6,097 bases of DNA from an uncultured Chloroflexaceae bacterium (GCA_937141995.1 CAKZQX010001033.1:1-6097), one strand, 5' to 3'. Counted from the stretch's first letter, positions 1-4,621 are shown. Numbers and translations are program-made. The notes: generated by a model from the letters alone, not told the origin.

Positions 1-431
1 GGTTGCGCCGGCCGCTGCACATTGTGGGTAGTATCCATGCCTGGCTGGGTTCCCGGCTGATCATCGGCTTTCGGCTGGTCGCGGAGGATTTCACGCCCGG
101 TGGAATTGGCCTGCACGATGCACGACTGATAGCCCGCCGTCTGGTGATGGCCGGCGCGATGTTGCTTGACATAACGACAGATACTCATGACAACAGCGCT
201 CCCGTGGCGCGCTTCCCCGGCTGGCGGGTGCCGTTGGCCGAGAGCATCAAGCGGGTATTCCCCGACAGTCCCATTATCTGTTCGGGGCTGTTGGGTGAGC
301 CCTACCTGGCAGACAATGTCATCCGCGAGGGCTTTGCGGATCTGGTGATGCTCCGGCATGCGCTGCATACCACACCCGACTGGCCGCGTATCGCGCAGGA
401 GATGCTTTTCTCGCAAGAAATGGGCTGGTAA
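1..431 (+). CDS. NADH:flavin oxidoreductase, old yellow enzyme family (5' partial)
   Basis: This is the C-terminal part of an FMN-dependent TIM-barrel ene-reductase of the old yellow enzyme/YqjM type; such enzymes reduce activated C=C bonds in the cytoplasm with NAD(P)H. The gene runs off the left edge; the first full codon is at base 3 and TAA lies at 429-431. The visible residues (about 142) align by eye with the end of YqjM: a barrel strand near residues 20-28 (GFRLVAEDF), an LDITTDTHD strand in the middle, PGWRVPLAESIKR, then CSGLLGEPYLADNVI and ADLVMLRHAL before DWPRIA. The final MGW resembles the ERGW end of YqjM, so the C-terminus looks natural. The flavin-phosphate segment, usually LGRxL, reads LRHAL here, which is atypical. 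The catalytic His pair and active-site Tyr would lie upstream of the window and cannot be assessed. The family call is firm; the substrate is unknown. Confidence 0.85.
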   Translation, partial: LRRPLHIVGSIHAWLGSRLIIGFRLVAEDFTPGGIGLHDARLIARRLVMAGAMLLDITTDTHDNSAPVARFPGWRVPLAESIKRVFPDSPIICSGLLGEPYLADNVIREGFADLVMLRHALHTTPDWPRIAQEMLFSQEMGW

Positions 432-457
432 TAGGTGGTGAGGGGAAGGAAGACAAC

Positions 458-500
458 AAAGCGGTTTATCATCCTATGGCGCTGGATGATAAACCGCTTT
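458..500. terminator. Bidirectional intrinsic terminator between convergent genes
   Basis: A perfect 17-bp stem (458-474 paired with 484-500) closes a 9-nt loop. It lies 26 bp after the stop of the flavin oxidoreductase gene and 52 bp before the stop of the convergent membrane-protein gene. The stem ends in CTTT on both strands and is followed by moderately T-rich sequence (CGTTTG on plus, GTTGTCTT on minus), so it probably terminates both transcripts. Neither side has a long uninterrupted T tract. Confidence 0.75.
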
Positions 501-552
501 CGTTTGAAGTATCGTGTCTACATTATCACCTGGGACAATGCACCGTGAGCAG

Positions 553-1107
553 CTATCCCTTATGCTTCAGACCCGGCATAATCGGATAGAGCAGCCCCAG
601 CGTTGCGCCAAATACCAGATGGACCAGCAGGAACGGCAGCGTTCCGTAAATCTCCGATCCCAGGAAGGGAACCACCGTGAAGTGTGCCACCAGCCAGGTC
701 AGGATACCAAACATAAAGCCTGCGAGTACCGGCACGCCATCATTGAAGTGCGGCTGAATAACGCGACCATACAACATCGCAAACAGCAACCCCAGCACAA
801 CCGAGACGCTGAAGTGTATCAGGGTGCCCAGTATGACAGCGGGGAAACTGAAGGCGGTGCCGGCTGCCGCCAGGGAGGGCACCAGCGCACCGGCTACATC
901 GTTGAACGGAGCCCAGGGGCTCCAGTTCTGGATCCAGACCACAATCATTGCGGTTAAACCCATCACATAGGCTGCGCCGACGGCAGACTGCATACCGGCA
1001 AGCAGTTCTTGCGTCAGGCCAGTTGTTTTGCGTGTTGTTGTTGTGGTTTCGACGGTGGCGGACGGGTTTACCATTAGCGGGCGGGGTGGCATCATTTCGT
1101 GGTCCAT
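553..1107 (-). CDS. Small polytopic membrane protein of unknown function
   Basis: This gene encodes 184 residues and I do not recognise a named family. The polar N-terminus (1-40) includes a threonine run (ETTTTTRKTTG). It is followed by about four hydrophobic segments: roughly residues 41-60, 86-114 (long, rich in small residues), 125-148 and 157-177. The loop WSPWAPFNDVAGALVPSLA sits between the first two. The C-terminus is short and basic (KHKG). No catalytic or metal-binding motif is evident. The start at 1107 is preferred because a strong Shine-Dalgarno GAGGAGGT (minus strand, 1113-1120) sits 5 nt upstream. The frame stays open to 1257, but that 50-residue extension is Cys/Arg-rich and has no ribosome binding site. 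The gene is convergent with the flavin oxidoreductase and ends 52 bp from the shared hairpin. It is probably a cytoplasmic-membrane protein; its function is unknown. Confidence 0.85.
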   Translation of the reverse strand: MDHEMMPPRPLMVNPSATVETTTTTRKTTGLTQELLAGMQSAVGAAYVMGLTAMIVVWIQNWSPWAPFNDVAGALVPSLAAAGTAFSFPAVILGTLIHFSVSVVLGLLFAMLYGRVIQPHFNDGVPVLAGFMFGILTWLVAHFTVVPFLGSEIYGTLPFLLVHLVFGATLGLLYPIMPGLKHKG

Positions 1108-1112
1108 ACAGT

Positions 1113-1120
1113 ACCTCCTC
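1113..1120 (-). promoter_or_regulatory. Shine-Dalgarno that sets the start of the membrane protein
   Basis: GAGGAGGT on the minus strand is followed by 5 nt and then ATG at 1107. It is the only strong ribosome-binding match in this open frame with a start codon at the right distance, so it decides between this start and the longer open frame. Confidence 0.85.
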
Positions 1121-1163
1121 AAAAAGCTCACATCAGGGCCGAATCTTACATTCCTGATAATGC

Positions 1164-1191
1164 AATATAGCGAAATATAAAGTATATCGAA
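1164..1191 (-). promoter_or_regulatory. Possible promoter of the membrane-protein gene
   Basis: On the minus strand TTCGAT (1186-1191), a 16-nt spacer and TATATT (1164-1169) form a modest sigma-70-like pair about 60 bp upstream of the start codon. The surroundings are very AT-rich, so other -10 matches are possible. This is an inference from consensus only. Confidence 0.3.
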
Positions 1192-1197
1192 CCGGTA

Positions 1198-1225
1198 TTG
1201 CCTGGACCTCCTATTTCCCAGGCAA
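1198..1225. repeat. 8-bp dyad upstream of the membrane-protein promoter
   Basis: TTGCCTGG (1198-1205) and its exact inverse CCAGGCAA (1218-1225) are separated by 12 nt. The dyad lies just upstream of the candidate -35 element of the membrane-protein gene. It could be a regulator-binding site, but no regulator family can be named from it. Confidence 0.4.
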
Positions 1226-1386
1226 CATATTGAACACATCCACCGGGTGTTATACATATATTGCTATTGTGTATGAGAAATCACGCTGCGTTATCAGGAC
1301 TGGCGCAGCATGCAGACTGGTGTATCTGATTGATAACCTATAGATAACGATGGTCACCGAACCCGATTTGGTTATGAACGGTCAGG

Positions 1387-1408
1387 AATAGTTTCACTGG
1401 GAACTATT
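1387..1408. repeat. Small hairpin in the gap
   Basis: AATAGTT (1387-1393) and AACTATT (1402-1408) are exact inverses. One G-U and one C-G pair extend the stem to 9 pairs around the loop ACTG. No T tract follows on either strand, so a terminator role is not supported. Confidence 0.45.
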
Positions 1409-1501
1409 ATATACCAGAATTTTAAGGATTGCAACCCTTTTTGTAACTTTTACCGGACTTATAACAAAGAGGAATGAAACATGCCGATTTATGCACATCG
1501 T

Positions 1502-1533
1502 TTGTGAAGACTGTAACTTGTGAAGATTGTAAC
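1502..1533 (+). repeat. Tandem 16-bp direct repeat, two copies
   Basis: Units 1502-1517 (TTGTGAAGACTGTAAC) and 1518-1533 (TTGTGAAGATTGTAAC) abut exactly and differ at one base. The copies end immediately before the inverted repeat that starts at 1534. They could be an iterated protein-binding site or a recent duplication. Confidence 0.75.
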
Positions 1534-1569
1534 AATTCCCACTGAGGTGCGCTGTAAAGTGTGGGAATT
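1534..1569. repeat. 9-bp inverted repeat next to the tandem repeat
   Basis: AATTCCCAC (1534-1542) and GTGGGAATT (1561-1569) are exact inverses around an 18-nt spacer. No T tract follows the right arm. The direct adjacency to the 16-bp tandem repeat suggests that both belong to one element. Confidence 0.6.
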
Positions 1570-1570
1570 T

Positions 1571-1666
1571 ATAGAGAACTGCGAACCAAGGAACCGCGAA
1601 TAGAGTGTATCTGGCGCATCGCTACCGGATACCTTGCTTGTTTCTGGCACTTCGTTCGTTCTCTAT
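1571..1666. repeat. Inverted blocks of degenerate GAGAAC/GTTCTC heptamers
   Basis: Bases 1571-1605 show GAAC-type motifs recurring about every 7-8 bases (AGAACT, CGAACC, GGAACC, CGAATAG). The opposite orientation appears at 1651-1666 (TTCGTTCGTTCTCTAT). The outer 9-mers ATAGAGAAC (1571-1579) and GTTCTCTAT (1658-1666) are exact inverses. The same motif recurs at 2332-2354 and 2666-2679 and, as a longer array, at 4127-4190. Confidence 0.5.
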
Positions 1667-1717
1667 CTGAGAGTATTACTATTGAAAAGGGTGGAAAACC
1701 AGTGATAACCTGCGTGT

Positions 1718-1774
1718 GCAGCAAAACCCGCGCCGGCAACGAAGCGCTTCCTCCGCAGGCCGGCTTTGCTGCGG
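1718..1774. repeat. Bulged hairpin with a competing alternative stem
   Basis: GCAGCAAA (1718-1725) plus GCCGGC (1732-1737) pair with GCCGGC (1759-1764) plus TTTGCTGC (1765-1772). This gives 14 pairs with a 6-nt bulge on the left arm. The loop contains the 10-bp palindrome GAAGCGCTTC (1741-1750). CCGCAG (1753-1758) can instead pair with CTGCGG (1769-1774), which would exclude the long stem. The arrangement could be an RNA element or a repeat; no known riboswitch is recognised. Confidence 0.5.
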
Positions 1775-1803
1775 CCCTCCCCTTGATTGCTCATTTGTGC
1801 ATA

Positions 1804-1850
1804 TGATTGCCGGGAACAATCTGCTGCTACCCTTATGTTCCCGGCAATCA
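1804..1850. repeat. 15-bp perfect inverted repeat
   Basis: The arm at 1804-1818 is exactly inverse to 1836-1850 around a 17-nt loop. The core is GATTGCCGGGAAC. Neither flank carries a T tract, so it is unlikely to be a simple intrinsic terminator. It resembles an isolated palindromic repeat or an RNA hairpin. Confidence 0.7.
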
Positions 1851-1863
1851 ATGGGGAGGTACA

Positions 1864-1886
1864 ACCAGGAGTTTGATCTTCCTGGT
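1864..1886. repeat. 7-bp hairpin ahead of the promoter-like sequence
   Basis: ACCAGGA (1864-1870) and TCCTGGT (1880-1886) are exact inverses with a 9-nt loop. The sequence after the right arm is AT-rich and reaches TTTTGACA 11 bp downstream, so the hairpin abuts a candidate promoter. Confidence 0.5.
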
Positions 1887-1897
1887 ATCGGAATATT

Positions 1898-1926
1898 TTG
1901 ACATAATAACATTATCCTTGTAATAA
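1898..1926 (+). promoter_or_regulatory. Promoter-like sequence inside the gap, plus strand
   Basis: TTGACA (1898-1903), a perfect -35 consensus, is followed by a 17-nt spacer and TAATAA (1921-1926), a weaker -10 match. It lies in the most AT-rich part of the gap. No convincing protein gene follows, so if it is active it would drive a non-coding transcript toward the hairpin at 2358-2403. AT-rich sequence produces such matches by chance. Confidence 0.35.
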
Positions 1927-2331
1927 CAATGATAGCATGATCTCATCATTTGTCAATAGATCTCTACTTATTTATAACAGATTGATCATTGGTTTTTACC
2001 AAACCCTCTCCGAAATCTATTAGTTTCAAGCGGGTTTCATCTGTTCTATTGTTCACAAACATGGAAATCCGCATTAGATCAACTGAAATAGGAGCTGTTA
2101 CTCCTTTCACAAGGTTTCAAAAACACCTTATTTTGCCGAAAACAGAAAAAACAACTATAAGGTTCAAGGAACAGTTCTGTTCTACGCCGGCGATGTGCCG
2201 GGCGCAGCTTATTCTGCGTTCCTTTGTGCTGTGTGCTCTATGTCGGTTTTGTGCTTCTCTTCACGATATTACTTTTCGCTGCTGTTTCTGATTCTTTTGG
2301 GTTTGTTCGTTCGTTCACATTTATAGAAAGA

Positions 2332-2354
2332 ATAGAGAACCGGGCATAGAGAAC
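2332..2354. repeat. Two ATAGAGAAC copies 14 bp apart
   Basis: ATAGAGAAC occurs at 2332-2340 and 2346-2354, offset by 14 bases (two heptamer periods). The left flank (2323-2330) carries the related ATAGAAAG. The block ends four bases before the stem of the strong hairpin at 2358. Confidence 0.55.
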
Positions 2355-2357
2355 AAA

Positions 2358-2403
2358 AAGAAGCGCCATGACCTGTCATACAGGACAGGTCATGGCGCTT
2401 CTT
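2358..2403 (-). terminator. Strong intrinsic terminator for the radical-SAM-like gene
   Basis: A perfect 20-bp stem (2358-2377 with 2384-2403) has a 6-nt loop. On the minus strand the stem is followed by a T-rich tail (TTGTTCTC, after CTTCTT/CTTTTT in and beside the stem base). It is the first T-tailed hairpin downstream of the minus-strand gene that stops at 2692, leaving a 3' untranslated region of about 290 nt. On the plus strand the tail (CAATAG) is poor, so plus-strand termination would be weaker. Confidence 0.7.
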
Positions 2404-2505
2404 CAATAGATTATGTTACAGGCGTTCCGCGGCGGTTATTCAGACTGGACATGTTCCCAGGTGGACGCCGGCTTCGCCTGTGGTAGCGTGATACGTTATG
2501 TGTCT

Positions 2506-2548
2506 TTTTCAGGAACATGTTGCACAACGTGCAACATGTTCCGGAAAA
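2506..2548. repeat. Long near-perfect palindrome with a 3-nt loop
   Basis: A perfect 14-bp stem (2512-2525 with 2529-2542) encloses the loop AAC. After one A/G mismatch, TTTTC (2506-2510) pairs with GAAAA (2544-2548), giving 19 pairs in total. The T and A runs lie inside the stem rather than after it, unlike an ordinary terminator. It sits in the 3' untranslated region of the minus-strand gene and may stabilise that RNA or be a palindromic repeat. Confidence 0.7.
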
Positions 2549-2665
2549 GAAGAAGATCTTCCGGCCTGCCGGAGGCGACATTCCCTTCCCGGTCAGGAAC
2601 TGCGTAACTTGTGTGATTGAGAGAGAACAGATATATTGCCCAATGGCGATATTCAGGGTGTACTT

Positions 2666-2679
2666 TGTTCTCTGTTCTC
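2666..2679 (+). repeat. Two perfect TGTTCTC heptamers
   Basis: TGTTCTC occurs twice head to tail, 12 bp past the stop of the minus-strand gene. A single AGAGAAC in the opposite orientation lies at 2622-2628. Both belong to the same degenerate heptamer family seen elsewhere in the window. Confidence 0.55.
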
Positions 2680-2691
2680 CATCAGGCATTA

Positions 2692-3690
2692 TCAGCGCTT
2701 GAAGATCGAGTTGCGCAGATAGACCTTGTAACCGCAGTTGCTACACTCTCCATCGCTAATGCCGACCATACGCGCAACGCCATTATCGCGGGTAATCATA
2801 GTTGATTGACAGACGGGACAGAGTGTGTTCTGGTTGGGCTCCGGACCATACACAAACTGCAGGCCGCTCTCGTGGCCGATACGCCGGGCCCGTACAACCG
2901 CCGCCGCTGTTTCAACTCCGGCATCACCCGGCAGGACATGCCAGGGTGTCTGCTCATCCAGATGGTCGCGAATCCACTCGGCCAGCGCGCGCAGTTCGCG
3001 CGGATCATCGTTGACGCCATGGTGCAGGCGGGTGGTTACCTCGATGTGGCAGCGCCAGTGCCGGCGGGCCCAGGCGATTACTCCCAGAATGTTCTGCCAG
3101 TCGGGCACACCGGCCAGGCGGGCATAGGCCACCTCGCCAAAACCGCGCAAATCCAGGCTGATACCATCAAGATAGGGGCCAAAGCGGTCAAGCGCCTCGC
3201 GGGTCAGATAGCCAGTAGTGACCAGAGCAGTGTAGCGACTGGAGGCGCGACTGGTCTGGAGCAGATCCAGCACATACTCGTGTGACACGGCCGGTTCGCC
3301 ATAGGCCCAGATAACCCCACGACAGAGCCGCTCCAGTGCGAAGGCGGCGGCGCGCTGCGGGGGCAGTTTCCGGCGTTTCTCTTCAACCGTGGGGATGTGG
3401 GCATAGTTGCCGCGCTGCTGGTCAACCGGAAAGGCATAGCCCCAACCGCCAATCGAGAGCGCGATGGAATCGGGAAAGAAATGCCAGAGCCGGTAATCTT
3501 CAATCGGGCTGACCGATGCCGCACTGATCAGGCCATAATTCTGTGCAATAATGCCGTCATTACTGCCGACCCGCATAAGACAACGTCCTGTATCGCCTGG
3601 TCGTAGGGTGCAGCGCCACTGGCAGGCAGTGCATTGGTTAACGCCATTCTCGGTTGTCGTGGTAAGCTGTGCGATTTCTAAGACTGACAT
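2692..3690 (-). CDS. AmmeMemoRadiSam-type radical SAM protein lacking the Fe-S cysteines
   Basis: The 332-residue product has the architecture of the AmmeMemoRadiSam radical SAM enzyme (COG1180, PflA-like). The N-terminal cysteines are at 20, 23, 27 and 37 (CTACQWRC, then GRC). The conserved run NYG, SPIEDYRLWHFFPDS and SIGGWG (51-84) follows. The barrel has WAYGEPAVSHEYVLD (128-142), LVTTGYL (156-162), DGISLDLRGF (175-184), HIEVTT (215-220) and TPWHVLPG (248-255). A C-terminal zinc-ribbon has CPVC (291-294) and CSNC (316-319). Where the family has CxxxCxxC this protein reads YAFPVDQQ (85-92), so none of the three cluster ligands is present and radical chemistry is not expected. The frame is otherwise intact, with no sign of decay. 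The start at 3690 has AGGAG 7 nt upstream. No AMMECR1 or Memo gene is in the window. The family call is firm; the function is unknown, possibly non-catalytic. Confidence 0.85.
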   Translation of the reverse strand: MSVLEIAQLTTTTENGVNQCTACQWRCTLRPGDTGRCLMRVGSNDGIIAQNYGLISAASVSPIEDYRLWHFFPDSIALSIGGWGYAFPVDQQRGNYAHIPTVEEKRRKLPPQRAAAFALERLCRGVIWAYGEPAVSHEYVLDLLQTSRASSRYTALVTTGYLTREALDRFGPYLDGISLDLRGFGEVAYARLAGVPDWQNILGVIAWARRHWRCHIEVTTRLHHGVNDDPRELRALAEWIRDHLDEQTPWHVLPGDAGVETAAAVVRARRIGHESGLQFVYGPEPNQNTLCPVCQSTMITRDNGVARMVGISDGECSNCGYKVYLRNSIFKR

Positions 3691-3697
3691 GACATGA

Positions 3698-3702
3698 CTC
3701 CT
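3698..3702 (-). promoter_or_regulatory. Ribosome binding site of the radical-SAM-like gene
   Basis: AGGAG on the minus strand lies 7 nt before the ATG at 3690. A second ATG at 3695 is out of frame, so this site supports the chosen start. A 5-bp hairpin CTAGC/GCTAG (3706-3720) lies directly upstream. Confidence 0.7.
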
Positions 3703-3774
3703 GGGCTAGCCTGAAGCTAGGGTTCCTCACTCGCGGCGGGCACATCCAGTGGAGAGCCTGGCGGTATGAATGAT

Positions 3775-3798
3775 ACATATGGATCGTGATGCATATGT
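3775..3798. repeat. Operator-like dyad ACATATG-N10-CATATGT
   Basis: ACATATG (3775-3781) and CATATGT (3792-3798) are exact inverses around a 10-nt spacer; each half itself contains the palindrome CATATG. It lies 85-108 bp upstream of the radical-SAM-like gene, inside its likely 5' untranslated region. It may be a protein-binding site, but the regulator is unknown. Confidence 0.45.
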
Positions 3799-3844
3799 GA
3801 GCAGCGGTGTAGTGCCTGCACGGGTTCCCCGCAGTTCCGTGCGT

Positions 3845-3871
3845 AGGTACATTGTTGCAATGTATGTACCT
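3845..3871. repeat. Operator-like dyad at the likely transcription start
   Basis: AGGTACAT (3845-3852) and ATGTACCT (3864-3871) are exact inverses. An alternative inner stem ACATTG/CAATGT (3849-3854 with 3858-3863) has a 3-nt loop. If the promoter at 3879-3907 is right, transcription starts near 3872 and this dyad covers about +1 to +27, a repressor-like position. Confidence 0.45.
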
Positions 3872-3878
3872 GGTACCA

Positions 3879-3907
3879 AGTGTAGCACGAATACGGGTTG
3901 TTGTCTT
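3879..3907 (-). promoter_or_regulatory. Possible promoter of the radical-SAM-like gene
   Basis: On the minus strand AAGACA (3902-3907) and TACACT (3879-3884) are separated by exactly 17 nt, each matching four of six consensus bases. The 5' untranslated region would be about 180 nt. This is a consensus-based inference. Confidence 0.35.
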
Positions 3908-4126
3908 GCTCTGTTCCGGCTTTTTTGCCGGTAAATCCGGCAGCATAGCCTATCGCAGGTTGCCTGAAATCAGTATAGCAGCTTCGGCATACCAGTTCCA
4001 GACGTATGGTTAAAATGGCGTTAAGACGGCTGGTGGGTAGCGGGACGTGAGCGGCTATGTTGATGGTGATGGCAGGCAGGGCAGTACGATCTCCTCCGGG
4101 TGTCGGCTTCCGGATCCCTGCGGTAC

Positions 4127-4190
4127 GGTTCTCAGTTCTCAATTCCTGGTGGTTCGTTTTCCTGGTTCTGGGTTCTGGGTTCTCGGTCTT
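4127..4190 (+). repeat. Degenerate heptamer array GGTTCTN
   Basis: Bases 4128-4141 contain GTTCTCA twice. Bases 4164-4184 contain three perfect-period units GGTTCTG, GGTTCTG and GGTTCTC, followed by GGTCTTT. More diverged units (ATTCCTG, GGTTCG) lie between them. The array ends 2 bp from the stop codon of the minus-strand gene at 4193, so it forms the start of that gene's 3' untranslated region. It resembles the short tandemly repeated heptamers known from filamentous cyanobacteria in style, not in sequence. Confidence 0.65.
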
Positions 4191-4192
4191 TG

Positions 4193-4621
4193 CTAACTCA
4201 TATCCGGCAACTCCCCCTTGGTTTCACGCACCAGTCGCTGGATTTCTGCTTCGGACGGACCACCGCCATGCTGTTCCCACCAGCGATGGTACCAGCGCAG
4301 ATTCTCGGTGAAGGCCCGTAGCACTTCGCCATGGTTGAGCGGGGGCACCTTCTGTTGTAGCATCTCGATAATCTCGTCACGGTCGCTCGGCGTAATCTCG
4401 GTGACAGTCTGTAAAATCCGTTCGGCACGCAGCATAAACAACTCCCGCTCGATGGCGGGGAAGTCCTTCCCAATCTGGCGAATATTCCCCAGGTAGCAGA
4501 TCGTGCGCTGCCGGGGATTGCCCGCTTCGTCACGGTAACTTTCGACCAGATACGCGTCGTGAAAGCTCGTGTCGGCAACGGACACATTCTTGTGTCGCCG
4601 TACAATCCAGCGCACATACAT
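4193..4621 (-). CDS. Hypothetical protein with IS1634-transposase-like N-terminal domain
   Basis: This 142-residue soluble protein has no clear function. Residues 1-47 (MYVRWIVRRHK, then AYLVESYR, NPRQRTICYLGNI) follow the pattern seen at the N-terminus of IS1634/IS4-type transposases: a basic strand, LVESYR, a polar turn, RQRxxxYLG. The DDE catalytic domain is absent. Residues 53-92 look helical (FPAIERELFMLRAERIL, then DRDEIIEMLQQK). The C-terminal third is polar with an aromatic patch (LRWYHRWWEQHGGG). The start at 4621 has GGAGGT 5 nt upstream (minus strand, 4627-4632). An open extension to 4681 lacks such a site. No inverted terminal repeats or target duplications were seen around it. 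It could be a stand-alone DNA-binding protein, a domesticated transposase fragment, or unrelated. It is divergent from the pucC-like gene. Confidence 0.7.
   Translation of the reverse strand: MYVRWIVRRHKNVSVADTSFHDAYLVESYRDEAGNPRQRTICYLGNIRQIGKDFPAIERELFMLRAERILQTVTEITPSDRDEIIEMLQQKVPPLNHGEVLRAFTENLRWYHRWWEQHGGGPSEAEIQRLVRETKGELPDMS

Larger units (their letters stand above)
1108..2691. other. Gene-poor gap rich in inverted repeats
   Basis: About 1.6 kb separates the start of the membrane-protein gene from the stop of the radical-SAM-like gene. The open frames inside it are short, lack convincing ribosome binding sites and resemble no family I know. The gap is AT-richer than the flanking genes, most clearly at 1890-2170. 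It holds hairpins at 1387-1408, 1534-1569, 1718-1772, 1804-1850, 1864-1886, 2358-2403 and 2506-2548. It also holds a tandem 16-mer at 1502-1533, four copies of ATAGAGAAC, and one promoter-like sequence at 1898-1926. No tRNA, rRNA, CRISPR array or transposase remnant was seen. It may hold non-coding RNA or small repeat elements. Confidence 0.7.
3691..4192. other. Spacer with dyads and a heptamer array, no gene
   Basis: About 500 bp separates two genes on the minus strand. The open frames here have no ribosome binding site and no recognisable product. The spacer holds two dyads (3775-3798 and 3845-3871), a possible minus-strand promoter (3879-3907), overlapping short GC stems (CCGGC-T6-GCCGG at 3916-3931, with another CCGGC at 3937-3941) and the heptamer array at 4127-4190. 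No clear terminator was seen for the upstream gene at 4193-4621 unless the CCGGC stems serve that role. Confidence 0.6.

Noticed and set aside
514..957. Plus-strand open frame of 147 codons
   Set aside because: It is antisense to the membrane-protein gene, its product is Gln/His/Arg-rich and low in hydrophobics, and it has no ribosome binding site.
1108..1257. 50-residue N-terminal extension of the membrane protein
   Set aside because: It is Cys/Arg-rich, covers the likely promoter and leader, and the strong GAGGAGGT site marks the start at 1107.
1561..1912. Several overlapping short frames on both strands
   Set aside because: They overlap the hairpins at 1718-1772 and 1804-1850, lack ribosome binding sites and resemble no known protein.
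1960..2180. GTTTCA-like motifs considered as CRISPR repeats
   Set aside because: GTTTCAAGC, GTTTCATC and GGTTTCAAAA are not copies of one repeat and have no regular spacing.
1989..2291. 100-codon plus-strand open frame in the gap
   Set aside because: The product has no recognisable domain, there is no Shine-Dalgarno sequence, and the composition follows the AT-rich and pyrimidine-rich DNA rather than codon use.
1108..2691. tRNA or other classical RNA gene in the gap
   Set aside because: No acceptor/T-arm combination with a GGTTCRANYCC-type loop was found on either strand by eye.
2806..3285. Plus-strand frame of 159 codons
   Set aside because: It is the antisense shadow of the radical-SAM-like gene, whose minus-strand product has clear family motifs.
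3717..4142. Minus-strand frame of 141 codons upstream of the radical-SAM-like gene
   Set aside because: It has no ribosome binding site, shows no domain and spans dyads and promoter-like sequence.
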